DNA of 64,000 nt from Variovorax paradoxus (GCF_030811855.1 NZ_JAUSRN010000022.1:22844-86843), one strand, 5' to 3'; positions 8,260 through 17,173 are shown, counted from the stretch's first letter. Notes: generated by a model from the letters alone, not told the origin. Numbers and translations: made by a program.

Positions 8260-9213
8260 TCAGAGTCCTGCTTCTTCGAGTTGTGCGCGGCTGGGCAAGC
8301 CTTCAGTGTCGCCCAGAACCTGCACGGCGCGCGCACCGATCCAGGCACCGCGGCGCACGGCCTCGGGCACGCTCTTGCCTTCGAGCAATGCGCTTACAAC
8401 GCCGGCCGCGAAGCCATCGCCCGCACCCACGGTGTCGATTACTTCCTTCACCGGAAAGCCGTCGACGCGGCCGGTGCCGGCCACGTCGCTGTCGTAGTAG
8501 GCGCCTTCGGCACCAAGCTTGACGACTACCAGCTTCGCACCGCGCTCGCGGTAGAAGCGCGCCACGTCTTCGGGCCTGGTGTGGCCCGTGAGCAGCAAGC
8601 CCTCCTCGATGCCGGGCAACACCCAGTCGGCGCGCGAGGCCAGCTCGTTGACCCAGTGGCGCATCGCTTCGGTCGAAGACCACAGCGTGGGCCGCAGGTT
8701 GGTGTCGAACGAGATCGTGCGGCCGGCCGCGCGCATCACGTCCATGCTCTTGAGCGCGGCCTGCAGGCTGCTGTCCGAGATGGCCGCGAAGACGCCGGTG
8801 GCGTGCAGGTGCCGCGCCGAACGCAGCCAGGCTTCATCGACATCGGCCGGGCCCATCTGGCTGGCGGCCGAGCCCTTGCGGTGATACTCAACGGGCGGGT
8901 CGCTGCCATCGGTGACGCGGCCTTTGAACTGGAAACCCGTGCGCTGCGACCCGTCGCAAATCACGTGCGAGCAGTCGATGCCCTCGGCCTTCATCGCCGC
9001 GATCAGGTAGCGTCCCATCGAGTCGGTGCCGAGCCGGCTGGCCCAGCCCACCTTGAGCCCCAGGCGCGCGAGGCCGATGGCCACGTTGGTCTCGGCACCA
9101 GCCGTGCGCTTGTGGAACGCCTCTGCGTTCTCCAGCGGACCGGGCCGGTCGGCCACCAGCAGCAGCATGGCCTCGCCAAACAGGGCAACGTCGAAAGCGA
9201 TGGGTTCTGTCAT
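8260..9213 (-). CDS. kguK: 2-ketogluconate kinase (PfkB-family sugar kinase)
   Basis: This 317-residue protein is a ribokinase/PfkB-type kinase. The substrate-side signature GAETNVAIGLARLG is near residues 39-52, FDTNLRP at 169-175, and the ATP-binding/catalytic block DTVGAGDGFAAG at 260-271, where Asp266 is the expected base. It resembles both 2-keto-3-deoxygluconate kinases (KdgK) and KguK. The neighbouring kguE- and kguD-like genes and the PtxS site favour phosphorylation of 2-ketogluconate to 2-keto-6-phosphogluconate in the cytoplasm. Only 2 bases separate it from kguD, so the two are co-translated or nearly so. A KdgK role remains possible. Confidence 0.83.
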   Translation of the reverse strand: MTEPIAFDVALFGEAMLLLVADRPGPLENAEAFHKRTAGAETNVAIGLARLGLKVGWASRLGTDSMGRYLIAAMKAEGIDCSHVICDGSQRTGFQFKGRVTDGSDPPVEYHRKGSAASQMGPADVDEAWLRSARHLHATGVFAAISDSSLQAALKSMDVMRAAGRTISFDTNLRPTLWSSTEAMRHWVNELASRADWVLPGIEEGLLLTGHTRPEDVARFYRERGAKLVVVKLGAEGAYYDSDVAGTGRVDGFPVKEVIDTVGAGDGFAAGVVSALLEGKSVPEAVRRGAWIGARAVQVLGDTEGLPSRAQLEEAGL

Positions 9214-9225
9214 GTGTGGTTCTGC

Positions 9226-9969
9226 CTACGCCCGTGCGGCGCGGATGAAGTCGATTTGCGTGCGCGTGGCGACCTGCAGGTCGTCGCCCACCAGGGGGTA
9301 TTCGATGGCGTGCGGCACGTCGGCGGGCAACGCACGCAGCACGGCGCGCCACGGCGCAACCGAGTCGCCCAGCGGCACCGCCACCCACTTGTGCGGCAGG
9401 CGCTGCGCGCCCTTGCAATGCACGTAGCGCACGCGGCGGCCCAGCACCTCTGCGGCCTGCAAGGGACACTCGCCAACCCAGTGCCAGTTGCCCATGTCGA
9501 AGGTCATGCCCAGTTCGACGCCGGCCCGCTCAGCCGCATCGAAGAACGCCTGCAGCGCGGGAAGCGTGCCGGCGCGCACGGTCTGGTCGTTCTCGATCAG
9601 CAGCTCGACGCGGGTTTGCGAAAGCTCCACCTTCAGGCCCCAGAGCGAGCCGTGCGAAGAAGGCTGGAAATCGCCGATGGACATCTTGAGCCGCTTCGCA
9701 CCGACTTGCGTCGCTGCGGCGATGCCGCGCTTGAGCGCAGCGCTGTCGAGCCAGCCGCCTTCGGCCCACAGGCCTTCGGGGCTGGAGTACACGGAAGCGA
9801 GACCCTTCAGCGCGGGCAATTCGGCATCCGCATCACGCAGCATCTCGCCGCGCACTTCAACGGAATTGGCACCCGCTGCCATTGCCAGCTGCGCACACCA
9901 TAGCTGGCCGTGCCGCCCCACCTCGGCCGCGCCGAAGGACGACAGAGAAATCAAAACGGGAAAGGACAT
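9226..9969 (-). CDS. kguE: TIM-barrel sugar isomerase/epimerase family protein, KguE-like
   Basis: The 247-residue protein belongs to the xylose isomerase-like TIM barrel / AP endonuclease 2 superfamily. Recognisable strands and metal-site segments are ANSVEVRGEML, LLIENDQ, GMTFDMGNWHWVG, YVHCKG and AIEYPL, which supply the Glu, Asp and His ligands usual for this fold. The 2-ketogluconate operon of Pseudomonas also opens with a gene of this family (kguE), whose exact reaction is unsettled. The start abuts the stop of the ABC ATPase gene with no gap. It probably interconverts an isomeric form of the imported sugar acid, though this is inference. Confidence 0.8.
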   Translation of the reverse strand: MSFPVLISLSSFGAAEVGRHGQLWCAQLAMAAGANSVEVRGEMLRDADAELPALKGLASVYSSPEGLWAEGGWLDSAALKRGIAAATQVGAKRLKMSIGDFQPSSHGSLWGLKVELSQTRVELLIENDQTVRAGTLPALQAFFDAAERAGVELGMTFDMGNWHWVGECPLQAAEVLGRRVRYVHCKGAQRLPHKWVAVPLGDSVAPWRAVLRALPADVPHAIEYPLVGDDLQVATRTQIDFIRAARA

Positions 9970-10725
<756 letters not shown>

Positions 10726-10760
10726 GCCAGGATTCCTCGTTCTTCTTCAGCCTTGGCGGC

Positions 10761-11558
10761 TCACTGCATCTTGGGCAGGTCGGCCTGCAGCCACTTCTGG
10801 TAGAGCTTGTTGAGCTCGCCGTTGGCAGTGTTCTTCGCAACGAATTCATTGACGGCCTTGTGCAGGTCGTCCTGGCCCGGACGCATCGCGATGCCCATCG
10901 ATTGCTGCACCAGCGTGAACTTGTTTTCGTAGGTCCCGGCGGGCACGCGCTTGGCGATTTGCGCGGCCACCGTCACCGAGCAGCCGATCGCATCGACCTG
11001 GCCGGAGATCAGCGCCTGCATGGCCGAGGCGTCGTCGTCAAAGCGGCGGATCTCGGTGCCTTCGGGCGCGGCCTTGGTCACGGCCACATCTTGCGTCGAG
11101 GCGCGGGCCACACCCACGCGCAGGCCCTTCAGGTCGCCCGTCGCCTTGATGGGCGTCTTGGTGGCGCCATACAGCACGATGGTGGCAGCGGCGTAGGGCT
11201 GCGAGAACTGCACCTGCTTGGCGCGCTCGGGCGTGATGGCCAGCGAGGCGACCAGCAGGTCGACCTTGTTGGTCAGCAGGAAGGGAATGCGGTTCGGGCC
11301 GGTCACGGGCACGATGTTGGCCTTGACGCCCCACTCCTTGGCCAGCAGCTTGGCCACGTCGGCGTCGTAGCCGTCGGGTTGGTTCTGCACATTGGTGGTG
11401 CCGTAGGGTGGAAAGTCGACCAGCATGCCGATGGTGATCTCGCCCTTCTTCTTGATGTCGGCGACTGACTGTGCCGAGGCAAAGGGGGCGAACACGGTGA
11501 GCGCGGCGCCAAGGCCAAGGGCTGCCAGCGCAACGCGGCGGGTGGTGGTACGGGTCAT
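10761..11558 (-). CDS. Periplasmic substrate-binding protein of the same ABC transporter, probable sugar-acid receptor
   Basis: This 265-residue SBP_bac_3 family protein has a Sec signal peptide that likely ends after FAPFASAQ. The ATG at 11558 lies 8 bases after GGAGA. Arg112 (ITPERAKQVQFS), which grips the carboxylate of ligands in this family, is kept. The aspartate that binds the amino group of amino acids is replaced: the usual VDAVVTDSPVAA pattern reads VDAIGCSVTVAA, leaving Ser194. Loss of that Asp fits a carboxylate ligand without an alpha-amino group, such as 2-ketogluconate. The binding protein at 3557-4354 retains its Asp. The ligand is inferred. Confidence 0.88.
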   Translation of the reverse strand: MTRTTTRRVALAALGLGAALTVFAPFASAQSVADIKKKGEITIGMLVDFPPYGTTNVQNQPDGYDADVAKLLAKEWGVKANIVPVTGPNRIPFLLTNKVDLLVASLAITPERAKQVQFSQPYAAATIVLYGATKTPIKATGDLKGLRVGVARASTQDVAVTKAAPEGTEIRRFDDDASAMQALISGQVDAIGCSVTVAAQIAKRVPAGTYENKFTLVQQSMGIAMRPGQDDLHKAVNEFVAKNTANGELNKLYQKWLQADLPKMQ

Positions 11559-11601
11559 GATGTGTCTCCGGGAAAAGAAAGAAAGCGGCGAGAAAGAGGA
11601 A

Positions 11602-12255
11602 TCAGCGGGCCAGGGCCTGCGCGCGCCTGCGCTCCATGCGGGCGGCAAGCAGCGACAGCGGCCAGCAGATCGCGAAGTAGATGGCGGCCACCACCGAGAA
11701 CACGACGAGCGGCTGGAAGGTGGCGTTGTTGATGATCTGGCCCGCGCGGGTGATCTCCGCAAAGCCGATGATGGCCGCGAGCGAAGTGCCCTTGATGATC
11801 TGCACCAGGTAGCCCACCGTGGGCGCCAGCGCGATCTTGAAGGCCTGCGGCAGCACCACGTCGCGCATGCGCGCGCTGTACTTGAGGCTCAGCGCCTCGG
11901 CCGCCTCCCATTGGCCGCGCGGGATGGCCTGGATGCAGCCGCGCCAAATCTCGCCCAGGAAGGCGGCGCTGTTGAGAACCAGCGCCACGCCCGCGGCAAT
12001 CCACGGGTTGATGTCGAGCCCGAGCACCGGCGCGCCGAAGAAGATCAGAAACAGCTGCAGCAGCAGCGGCGTGCCCTGGAAAATCTGGATGAACACCGTC
12101 GACACGGTGCGTGCCCAGGGCGAATCGGAGGTGCGCATGAGTGCGACGGCCAGCCCCAGGACCGCGCCCCCAATGAAGGCAATGGCAGACAGCGCCAGTG
12201 TCCACTTGGCCGCTTCGAGAATGAAAAGGAATTCGGGAAAGCCGAAGGTACGCAT
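11602..12255 (-). CDS. ABC transporter permease, polar amino acid family (first of two by position)
   Basis: This 217-residue inner-membrane protein has five or so hydrophobic segments and the permease EAA-type loop EAAEALSLKYSARMRDVVLPQA, which docks to the ATPase. The N-terminal pattern WTLALSAIAFIGGAVLGLAVAL and the motif FQGTPLLLQLFL are typical of HisM/GlnP-type subunits. The ATG at 12255 gives the usual length; a longer open frame upstream overlaps the other permease gene and is not coding. It pairs with the permease encoded 26 bases upstream to form the channel of the 2-ketogluconate operon importer. Confidence 0.9.
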   Translation of the reverse strand: MRTFGFPEFLFILEAAKWTLALSAIAFIGGAVLGLAVALMRTSDSPWARTVSTVFIQIFQGTPLLLQLFLIFFGAPVLGLDINPWIAAGVALVLNSAAFLGEIWRGCIQAIPRGQWEAAEALSLKYSARMRDVVLPQAFKIALAPTVGYLVQIIKGTSLAAIIGFAEITRAGQIINNATFQPLVVFSVVAAIYFAICWPLSLLAARMERRRAQALAR

Positions 12256-12281
12256 GATTGTTGTGCTCCGCGCGTGGCCTG

Positions 12282-12998
12282 TTACCGGCGGTCCGGGTAG
12301 TTGAGCGTGCGCTTGTAGATGAGCTTGAACAGCGCCGAGAACGCCAGCGCCAGTGCCAGGTAGATGGCAGCCACCACGATGTAGATCTCGAAGCTGCGGA
12401 AGGTCTGCGACTGCAGGTTGGCGGCCACCGAAGTCAGGTCGTCGGCCGAGATGACCGACACCACGGCCGAGCTCAGCATCAGCAATATGAACTGGCTCGT
12501 GAGCGCGGGGTAGATGGCCTTGAGCGCGGGCTTGATGATCACGAAGCGGAAGATTTCCCAGGGCTTCAGGTTGAGCGCCCTGCCCGCCTCGATCTGCCCC
12601 TTGGGAATCGACTCGATGCCCGCGCGGATGATCTCGGTCGCATATGCGCCCAGGTTCACCACCATGGCCACCAGCGCAGCTGTTTGCGGCGACCAGCGGA
12701 GGCCGATGGCCGGCAATGCAAAGAAGAAGAAAAACAGCTGCACGAGGAATGGCGTGTTGCGGATCACCTCGATGTACGCATTGACGATGAAGCGCAGCCA
12801 GCCTGGCCCCGATGTCTTGCCCCAGGCGCAAAAGATGGCGACCACCAGGCCCAGCAGCGTGGCGACCAGGGAGAGCTGGATGGTGATCCAGGTGCCCTTG
12901 AGCAGCAGCGGCCAGGCAGCGAATACGGCGTCGAATTGAAACTGGTAGTTCATGGGTGCGGCATCGGGCGCGACAGCCACGGCAGTGGCCGCGCGCAT
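12282..12998 (-). CDS. ABC transporter permease, polar amino acid family (promoter-proximal)
   Basis: This is a 238-residue HisQ/GltJ-type permease with WPLLLKGTWITIQLSL at the first membrane helix, VIRNTPFLVQLFFFFFALP in the second block, and the ATPase-contact loop EAGRALNLKPWEIFRFVIIKPA. The start at 12998 adds 15 unremarkable residues before a Met-Asn-Tyr-Gln start that is more usual for the family (12953); neither has a strong ribosome binding site, so 12953 is a real alternative. It is the first gene of the eight-gene operon, directly behind the PtxS-type operator. Confidence 0.9.
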   Translation of the reverse strand: MRAATAVAVAPDAAPMNYQFQFDAVFAAWPLLLKGTWITIQLSLVATLLGLVVAIFCAWGKTSGPGWLRFIVNAYIEVIRNTPFLVQLFFFFFALPAIGLRWSPQTAALVAMVVNLGAYATEIIRAGIESIPKGQIEAGRALNLKPWEIFRFVIIKPALKAIYPALTSQFILLMLSSAVVSVISADDLTSVAANLQSQTFRSFEIYIVVAAIYLALALAFSALFKLIYKRTLNYPDRR

Positions 12999-13020
12999 GC
13001 CTCGAAAGCAAGGCTTGCAG

Positions 13021-13026
13021 CTTATA
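13021..13026 (-). promoter_or_regulatory. Tentative -10 element of the 2-ketogluconate operon
   Basis: Read on the minus strand the bases are TATAAG, 22 bases upstream of the first permease start at 12998. The -35 region about 18 bases further upstream is weak (TAGGTA). The operator palindrome sits exactly between the two, where bound repressor would block polymerase. No transcription start has been mapped. Confidence 0.45.
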
Positions 13027-13040
13027 TGAAACCGGTTTCA
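13027..13040. promoter_or_regulatory. PtxS operator palindrome
   Basis: The bases TGAAACCGGTTTCA form a perfect 14-bp palindrome with the central CCGG typical of LacI-family operators. From memory this is identical to the operator recognised by PtxS in Pseudomonas aeruginosa and P. putida. It lies just upstream of the first gene of the operon that ends with ptxS, and between that operon and the divergent CorA-like gene. It is the only copy I noticed in the window. Confidence 0.88.
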
Positions 13041-13045
13041 GCCCT

Positions 13046-13065
13046 ACCTAGGGATTCCCCTAGGT
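13046..13065. promoter_or_regulatory. Second inverted repeat beside the PtxS operator
   Basis: ACCTAGGGATTCCCCTAGGT has two 8-base arms (ACCTAGGG and CCCTAGGT) around ATTC. It is 5 bases from the PtxS palindrome and upstream of both divergent genes. Its size and symmetry suit a dimeric activator such as a LuxR/NarL-type protein, but no regulator gene for it is apparent nearby. Confidence 0.6.
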
Positions 13066-13101
13066 CAGTCTTTTGACAGCCCTTCTGCCTACACTCACGC
13101 G

Positions 13102-14823
13102 ATGCTGAATACTTCCGAGGCTCCCGTCCGCGCAGAGGCAAACGCATCCTTGGCGGGCGCTTATGCGCCGCCTGCCGTGCAGCATTTCAGGCAGGCTCTG
13201 CTCTGGCCCCTGCGGCTGATGCCGGCGCCGGACGACAAGCCCTCGCACCACGGTCCCTGGCACGTGCTGCGCGAGATGGGCGATGCCTCGCCATGGCGCG
13301 AAGAGATCGATGAATACACCGGCGACAGCAGCCGCTTTCATGAACGGCACTACAACGAGTTCGTGAGCTTCCTGCCGTATGTGCAGCGCTTTCTCTACGG
13401 CGAGGGCCGCTCCAAGAGCAAGGGCGGCAATGAAGACGGCCACGGCGGCGATTCGCCGATGCGCGTCTTTCGCCGCCACGACATTGCGGCGGTGCGCGTG
13501 GTGGCGCAGGCCGGCGATGCACCCATCACGCTCGACGTGGTGCATTGCGACCTGTATTTCTTCTTCGACATCGACGTGGTGATGCTCAACCTCGAAGTCG
13601 GCGCGGACCACCTGAGCCTCGCGCAGGCGCAAGACCTGCTCTATCGTTTCGGCCGCGCATATCCGGCCGGCTGGAACGCCGATGGCGGCGCGCTGCATTG
13701 CATGTCCAGCGTCGAATGGCTGGCTGCCGACGGCAGCGTGCTCGCGCGTTCGGATGCGCAGCAGCGAGAAGCTTTTCTTTCGCACGTGGCCCAGCACCGC
13801 GCGCCGCGCATCTCGGCCCACTGGGCCTACCTGATGCAGCCGCTGGTGAGCGATCATTCGGAGGACCCGGGCGTGCTGCGCTTCCGCCAGATCGAGTACT
13901 ACCGCATGCCGGTGATGGCCTACCTTTCGCTGGACGATCCCAAGCGCCTCTCGCGCAACGACTTCATCCGGCTCGGGCTGGTCACAGGCGCTGCCGAGGC
14001 CGATGCGGCGCAGCAGGCGCACCTGCCCTATGCCGACCAGCATCTGGCCGATTTCGAAAAGCGCTATTGCTACGACCGCTTCTGGGTCGATGCGGGCGCG
14101 GCGCCCAACACGCGCTATTTGTGCAACGGCCACGCGCTGATCGTGGTGGGCGATGCGCGCTCAGAGTTCTTTTGCTGCCGCGACCGCGGCGTGCTCGCGC
14201 AGTTCAGGCACCAGCACTTCTTGCTGTTCCTCATCGCGCACTTCCAGAAGGCCTCGCTCCTGATGTTCTCGGACCAGCTGGTGGAAGCACTCAAGCGGCT
14301 CGACATCCGCAGCACGCCGAGCGTGAAGCAGTTCAAGCGCGCCATTCGCGGAAGCTTCGAGCGCTTTCTGCGCTTCACGCACCGCTACTGGTTCCACGAG
14401 ATCTCGGAACAGGCGCAGGTGCGCGCGCTGTCCCACATGTGCACCGCGCATCTCGGGCTCGATCCCCTCTACGACGAGGTCAAGGCACGCATCGCCGACA
14501 TGAACACCTATCTCGATGCAGACAGCCTGCGCCGGCAAGCCAGCACCGTGGTGCGGCTCACGGTGGTTACGCTGTTCGGCCTGATCGGCACCGTGACGAC
14601 GGGTTTTCTCGGCATGAACCTGCTGGCCGAAGCCGAGGCGCCGCTGTGGCGCAAGGTACTCTGGTTCGGCGTCGTCTTCGTCTTCACCACCTGGCTCACC
14701 ATCTACACCATGGTGAAGTCGCAGCGTCTGTCGGACTTCATCGATGCGCTGTCGAACGACCGGCTGAGCTTCAAGGGCAAGCTGGCCGCGCTGGCGCGGG
14801 TGTGGCGGCCGGGCTCGGACTGA
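13102..14823 (+). CDS. CorA-like membrane protein with GMN motif and unusual large N-terminal domain
   Basis: The protein has 573 residues. Two hydrophobic helices lie near the C-terminus (about 482-503 and 518-538), and between them is GFLGMN at residues 501-506, the hallmark of CorA-type divalent cation channels. The preceding helix-rich stretch (about 380-480) would be the long stalk helix of CorA. The first 350 residues do not look like the classical CorA alpha/beta domain and have features such as VVHCDLYFFFDIDVVMLNLE. A role in Mg2+ or other divalent metal transport is therefore likely but the ion is not predictable. It is divergent from the 2-ketogluconate operon and shares its 103-base control region. 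Confidence 0.72.
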   Translation: MLNTSEAPVRAEANASLAGAYAPPAVQHFRQALLWPLRLMPAPDDKPSHHGPWHVLREMGDASPWREEIDEYTGDSSRFHERHYNEFVSFLPYVQRFLYGEGRSKSKGGNEDGHGGDSPMRVFRRHDIAAVRVVAQAGDAPITLDVVHCDLYFFFDIDVVMLNLEVGADHLSLAQAQDLLYRFGRAYPAGWNADGGALHCMSSVEWLAADGSVLARSDAQQREAFLSHVAQHRAPRISAHWAYLMQPLVSDHSEDPGVLRFRQIEYYRMPVMAYLSLDDPKRLSRNDFIRLGLVTGAAEADAAQQAHLPYADQHLADFEKRYCYDRFWVDAGAAPNTRYLCNGHALIVVGDARSEFFCCRDRGVLAQFRHQHFLLFLIAHFQKASLLMFSDQLVEALKRLDIRSTPSVKQFKRAIRGSFERFLRFTHRYWFHEISEQAQVRALSHMCTAHLGLDPLYDEVKARIADMNTYLDADSLRRQASTVVRLTVVTLFGLIGTVTTGFLGMNLLAEAEAPLWRKVLWFGVVFVFTTWLTIYTMVKSQRLSDFIDALSNDRLSFKGKLAALARVWRPGSD

Positions 14824-14827
14824 TCGA

Positions 14828-15358
14828 TCAGAAAGCGATGTCGGCCGAGGGAACCGCGCGGATCGGCACGCCGAAGCTCGCGATGTCCGACAGCGTAGTG
14901 TTGTGGTGCGCGCGAATGAAGGCGCCCGTGGCGTGCGGCTTGTCATGCGAGGTGTGCGCATCGGCCGCGAGCACCACTTCAAAACCCAGCGCGGCGGCGC
15001 GGCGCGCGGTGGTATCCACGCAAAATTCCGACGAGTAGCCGCAGATCACCACGCGCTGCACTCCTTGCCCAGCCAGCAAGGCTTCGAGCGGCGTGCGCAG
15101 GAAAGAGTCGGGTGTGGTCTTGCGGATCTTCGTGTCGCCCGCATCGACGTGCAACGCATCGGCCAACTGCCAGCGTTCCGAGTCGAACTCCAGGTCGACG
15201 TCGTTCTCATGCTGGATGAAGGCCACCGGCACGCCCGCAGCGCGTGCCCGTTCGGTGAGCGCATTGATTCGCTGCACGACTTCGCCGGCCTCATGAGGGC
15301 GAGGCGGATCGTCACAGAGGCCACGCTGCATGTCGATGACGAGAACGGCAGTTTTCAT
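14828..15358 (-). CDS. Isochorismatase-family cysteine hydrolase
   Basis: This 176-residue cytoplasmic protein starts KTAVLVIDMQRGL. The catalytic triad of the family is visible as Asp9 (VIDMQ), Lys80 (KIRKTTPDSF) and Cys113 (SSEFCVDTTAR). The typical length is 170-210 residues, so it is complete. Members hydrolyse amides or vinyl ethers, including nicotinamidase, N-carbamoyl sarcosine amidase and isochorismatase. The metal-binding residues of nicotinamidases are not evident. It is convergent with the CorA-like gene, four bases from its stop, and the substrate is unknown. Confidence 0.9.
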   Translation of the reverse strand: MKTAVLVIDMQRGLCDDPPRPHEAGEVVQRINALTERARAAGVPVAFIQHENDVDLEFDSERWQLADALHVDAGDTKIRKTTPDSFLRTPLEALLAGQGVQRVVICGYSSEFCVDTTARRAAALGFEVVLAADAHTSHDKPHATGAFIRAHHNTTLSDIASFGVPIRAVPSADIAF

Positions 15359-15424
15359 GATGGATGGAAAGCAGGACCTTGGATGGCCGAGTATGGCCCC
15401 GCGGCCCGCTTTCGGGGTGCCCTT

Positions 15425-17017
15425 TCAACTCCAGGCGCTCACCTCGAGCCGCACCTTGCCGCTGATGCCCGGCGCCGCCGGTGCCGCGCCCAGGCTGGAA
15501 AGCGGCACGATGAACTGTAGCTTGCCGTTGGCCAGCTGCTTCGGGCTGATCGGAAGCGACGCCTGGCCCGCGGTGTCAGTCTGCCAGCCGTACTTGACGT
15601 TCCAGTTCTGCGCCGGGTCGTCCGCCCGCGGCGGCGCGATCTCGACGACCAGCGTGTCGCGGAACAGCGAACTGCCTTCGTAGTGGCCGTCGAGCCAGAA
15701 CTTCTTGTTCACTTGGTAGTCCGGCACGCGCACGCCCAGCGTCATGGCGTAGGCCAGCGTGGGTCGGTCCTGCTTCACGCGGGCCTTGTTGGCCAGGAAC
15801 ACGGTCGATAGATAGATCGAGCGGCGCTCGGGCTTTTGCGGGTCGGTCAGCTCCTTGTGCGTGCGGCAGGCGGGCGAGTCCTCTTCGGCCACGCGGCGGC
15901 TCAGGTACCAGCGCTTGCCGCGTGGCGAGGCGAGCAGCTCGATCTGGTAGAGCGCGTCCACGTCGGCATCCTTCGGCAGGTCGGGCGGCAAGGTGACGCC
16001 GTCGACTTCGAACCAGAGATCGACGCGCACGTCGCCGAACAGAAAACGCACGAGGTTCTGGTAGGCCTCCTCGGAATTGACGATGCCGAAGTAGCCCGAG
16101 TGCGAACGAAACGCGTAGGCCGTGGCCACGGGCTTGCTGCGTTTCAGCTCGTCGATGGACCAGAGCGAGGCATTCTCGATGCGCACCAGCCCGTCGCTGC
16201 CGTGACCTGCGAACATGCGCGACAGGCCCTTGGCCGCTTCATAGTCGCCGCGGTTGGAGCCCACCATGCAGAAGAAGCGTTCGGCCGGGAAGGCCGAGGC
16301 CGGCAGGTAGTCCATGCGGCCGTCGACGGGGGCCGTGTCCAGGAATTCCGACATCCTCTCGCGATTGAAGGTATTCATCTCATTGGCCGTGAGCCAGGCC
16401 GGCACATTGACGCCGCCCATGTCGATGCCGTTGTGAGGCGTGGCATAGGTGAACACCTTGTCGACGCAGGCGCGCGCCGCCGCATCGCCGAGCGCCGGGT
16501 TCTGCAGGAAGGCTCGCACCACGAGGCCGCCCATCGAATGCGCCACCAGGTAGCAGCGGAAGTCCGCAGGCGAGAAGGCGGCGCCCTCCCGCTGCGCCAC
16601 CAGGTCGCGCACGCGAAGGATCAGCTTGCTCAAACCCTGCGCGTAAATCTTCACGTCGCGCGACTTGCCATCGCCCAGCAACTCCGAGCCGCTGTCGTAG
16701 TAGCGGTAGATCACGATGGATGCGGCCGGAATGCCGTCCACGTCCTTGCCGGTTTCGTCGGGCGACGGCTTCCAGTCGTTGTCGAGAATGTCCAGGCCGT
16801 TCTGGTAGACGCTCTGGTACTGGTAGTCGGCCAGGAGGCGCACCACCGGGGACTCGAAGACGAACTTCTGCGCGGGCGCCTCCTTCTTGACGGTGGCGCG
16901 GTACACGGTGGAGCCCACGTTGAAGCCGCAGAACGGGTCGGCCGCCGTGTCGTCGCGCTCGGCCTCCGTCATGGCGTAGCCACGCACGTAGATGATGGGA
17001 TAGCGGTTGCTGCTCAT
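15425..17017 (-). CDS. Alpha/beta hydrolase, lipase-like
   Basis: This 530-residue protein opens with YPIIYVRGYAM, an oxyanion strand typical of lipases, and has the nucleophile elbow VAHSMGGLVVRAFL with Ser161. The segment DKVFTYATPHNGIDMGG resembles the lid and post-nucleophile region of triacylglycerol lipases and PGAP1-like acyl hydrolases. There is no signal peptide. Residues from about 330 onward form a beta-rich extra domain with no recognised family. The start at 17017 is preceded by AAAGG; a longer open frame upstream overlaps the divergent gene and is rejected. Confidence 0.8.
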   Translation of the reverse strand: MSSNRYPIIYVRGYAMTEAERDDTAADPFCGFNVGSTVYRATVKKEAPAQKFVFESPVVRLLADYQYQSVYQNGLDILDNDWKPSPDETGKDVDGIPAASIVIYRYYDSGSELLGDGKSRDVKIYAQGLSKLILRVRDLVAQREGAAFSPADFRCYLVAHSMGGLVVRAFLQNPALGDAAARACVDKVFTYATPHNGIDMGGVNVPAWLTANEMNTFNRERMSEFLDTAPVDGRMDYLPASAFPAERFFCMVGSNRGDYEAAKGLSRMFAGHGSDGLVRIENASLWSIDELKRSKPVATAYAFRSHSGYFGIVNSEEAYQNLVRFLFGDVRVDLWFEVDGVTLPPDLPKDADVDALYQIELLASPRGKRWYLSRRVAEEDSPACRTHKELTDPQKPERRSIYLSTVFLANKARVKQDRPTLAYAMTLGVRVPDYQVNKKFWLDGHYEGSSLFRDTLVVEIAPPRADDPAQNWNVKYGWQTDTAGQASLPISPKQLANGKLQFIVPLSSLGAAPAAPGISGKVRLEVSAWS

Positions 17018-17041
17018 GGTATGTGCGCCTTTCCGTAGCCC

Positions 17042-17060
17042 GCGAAGCGTGGCGCTTCGC
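17042..17060. promoter_or_regulatory. Perfect inverted repeat in the hydrolase leader
   Basis: GCGAAGCG and CGCTTCGC are perfect 8-base arms around TGG, about 25 bases upstream of the lipase-like gene start on the minus strand. It has no T-tract. It may be a hairpin in the leader or an operator. Confidence 0.5.
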
Positions 17061-17137
17061 AGTGTGCCGGGCCATGCCGCCGCCATCCATAGAACGCATG
17101 GCATACGACAGGTGGCGGGCCGCGCAAATGCCCCTTT

Positions 17138-17173
17138 GCGCCGAATGTTTCTGCCGCTGAAACCATTCGGCGC
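17138..17173. promoter_or_regulatory. Long hairpin between two divergent genes
   Basis: GCGCCGAATG at 17138-17147 pairs with CATTCGGCGC at 17164-17173, and the stem continues inward with TTTC against GAAAC, leaving a loop of about seven bases and one bulge. It is 49 bases before the metallo-hydrolase start at 17222. Without a T-tract on either side it is not a standard terminator. Confidence 0.55.

Noticed and set aside
8281..9903. Long plus-strand open frame opposite kguK and kguE
   Set aside because: It is the antisense of two well-supported kgu genes and reads as low-complexity Arg/Ala/His sequence.
12256..13011. Upstream extension of the second permease open frame
   Set aside because: It overlaps the other permease gene in a different frame and carries no membrane helices.
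13073..13095. TTGACA and TACACT as a plus-strand promoter for the CorA-like gene
   Set aside because: The spacing is only 11 bases, too short for a sigma-70 promoter.
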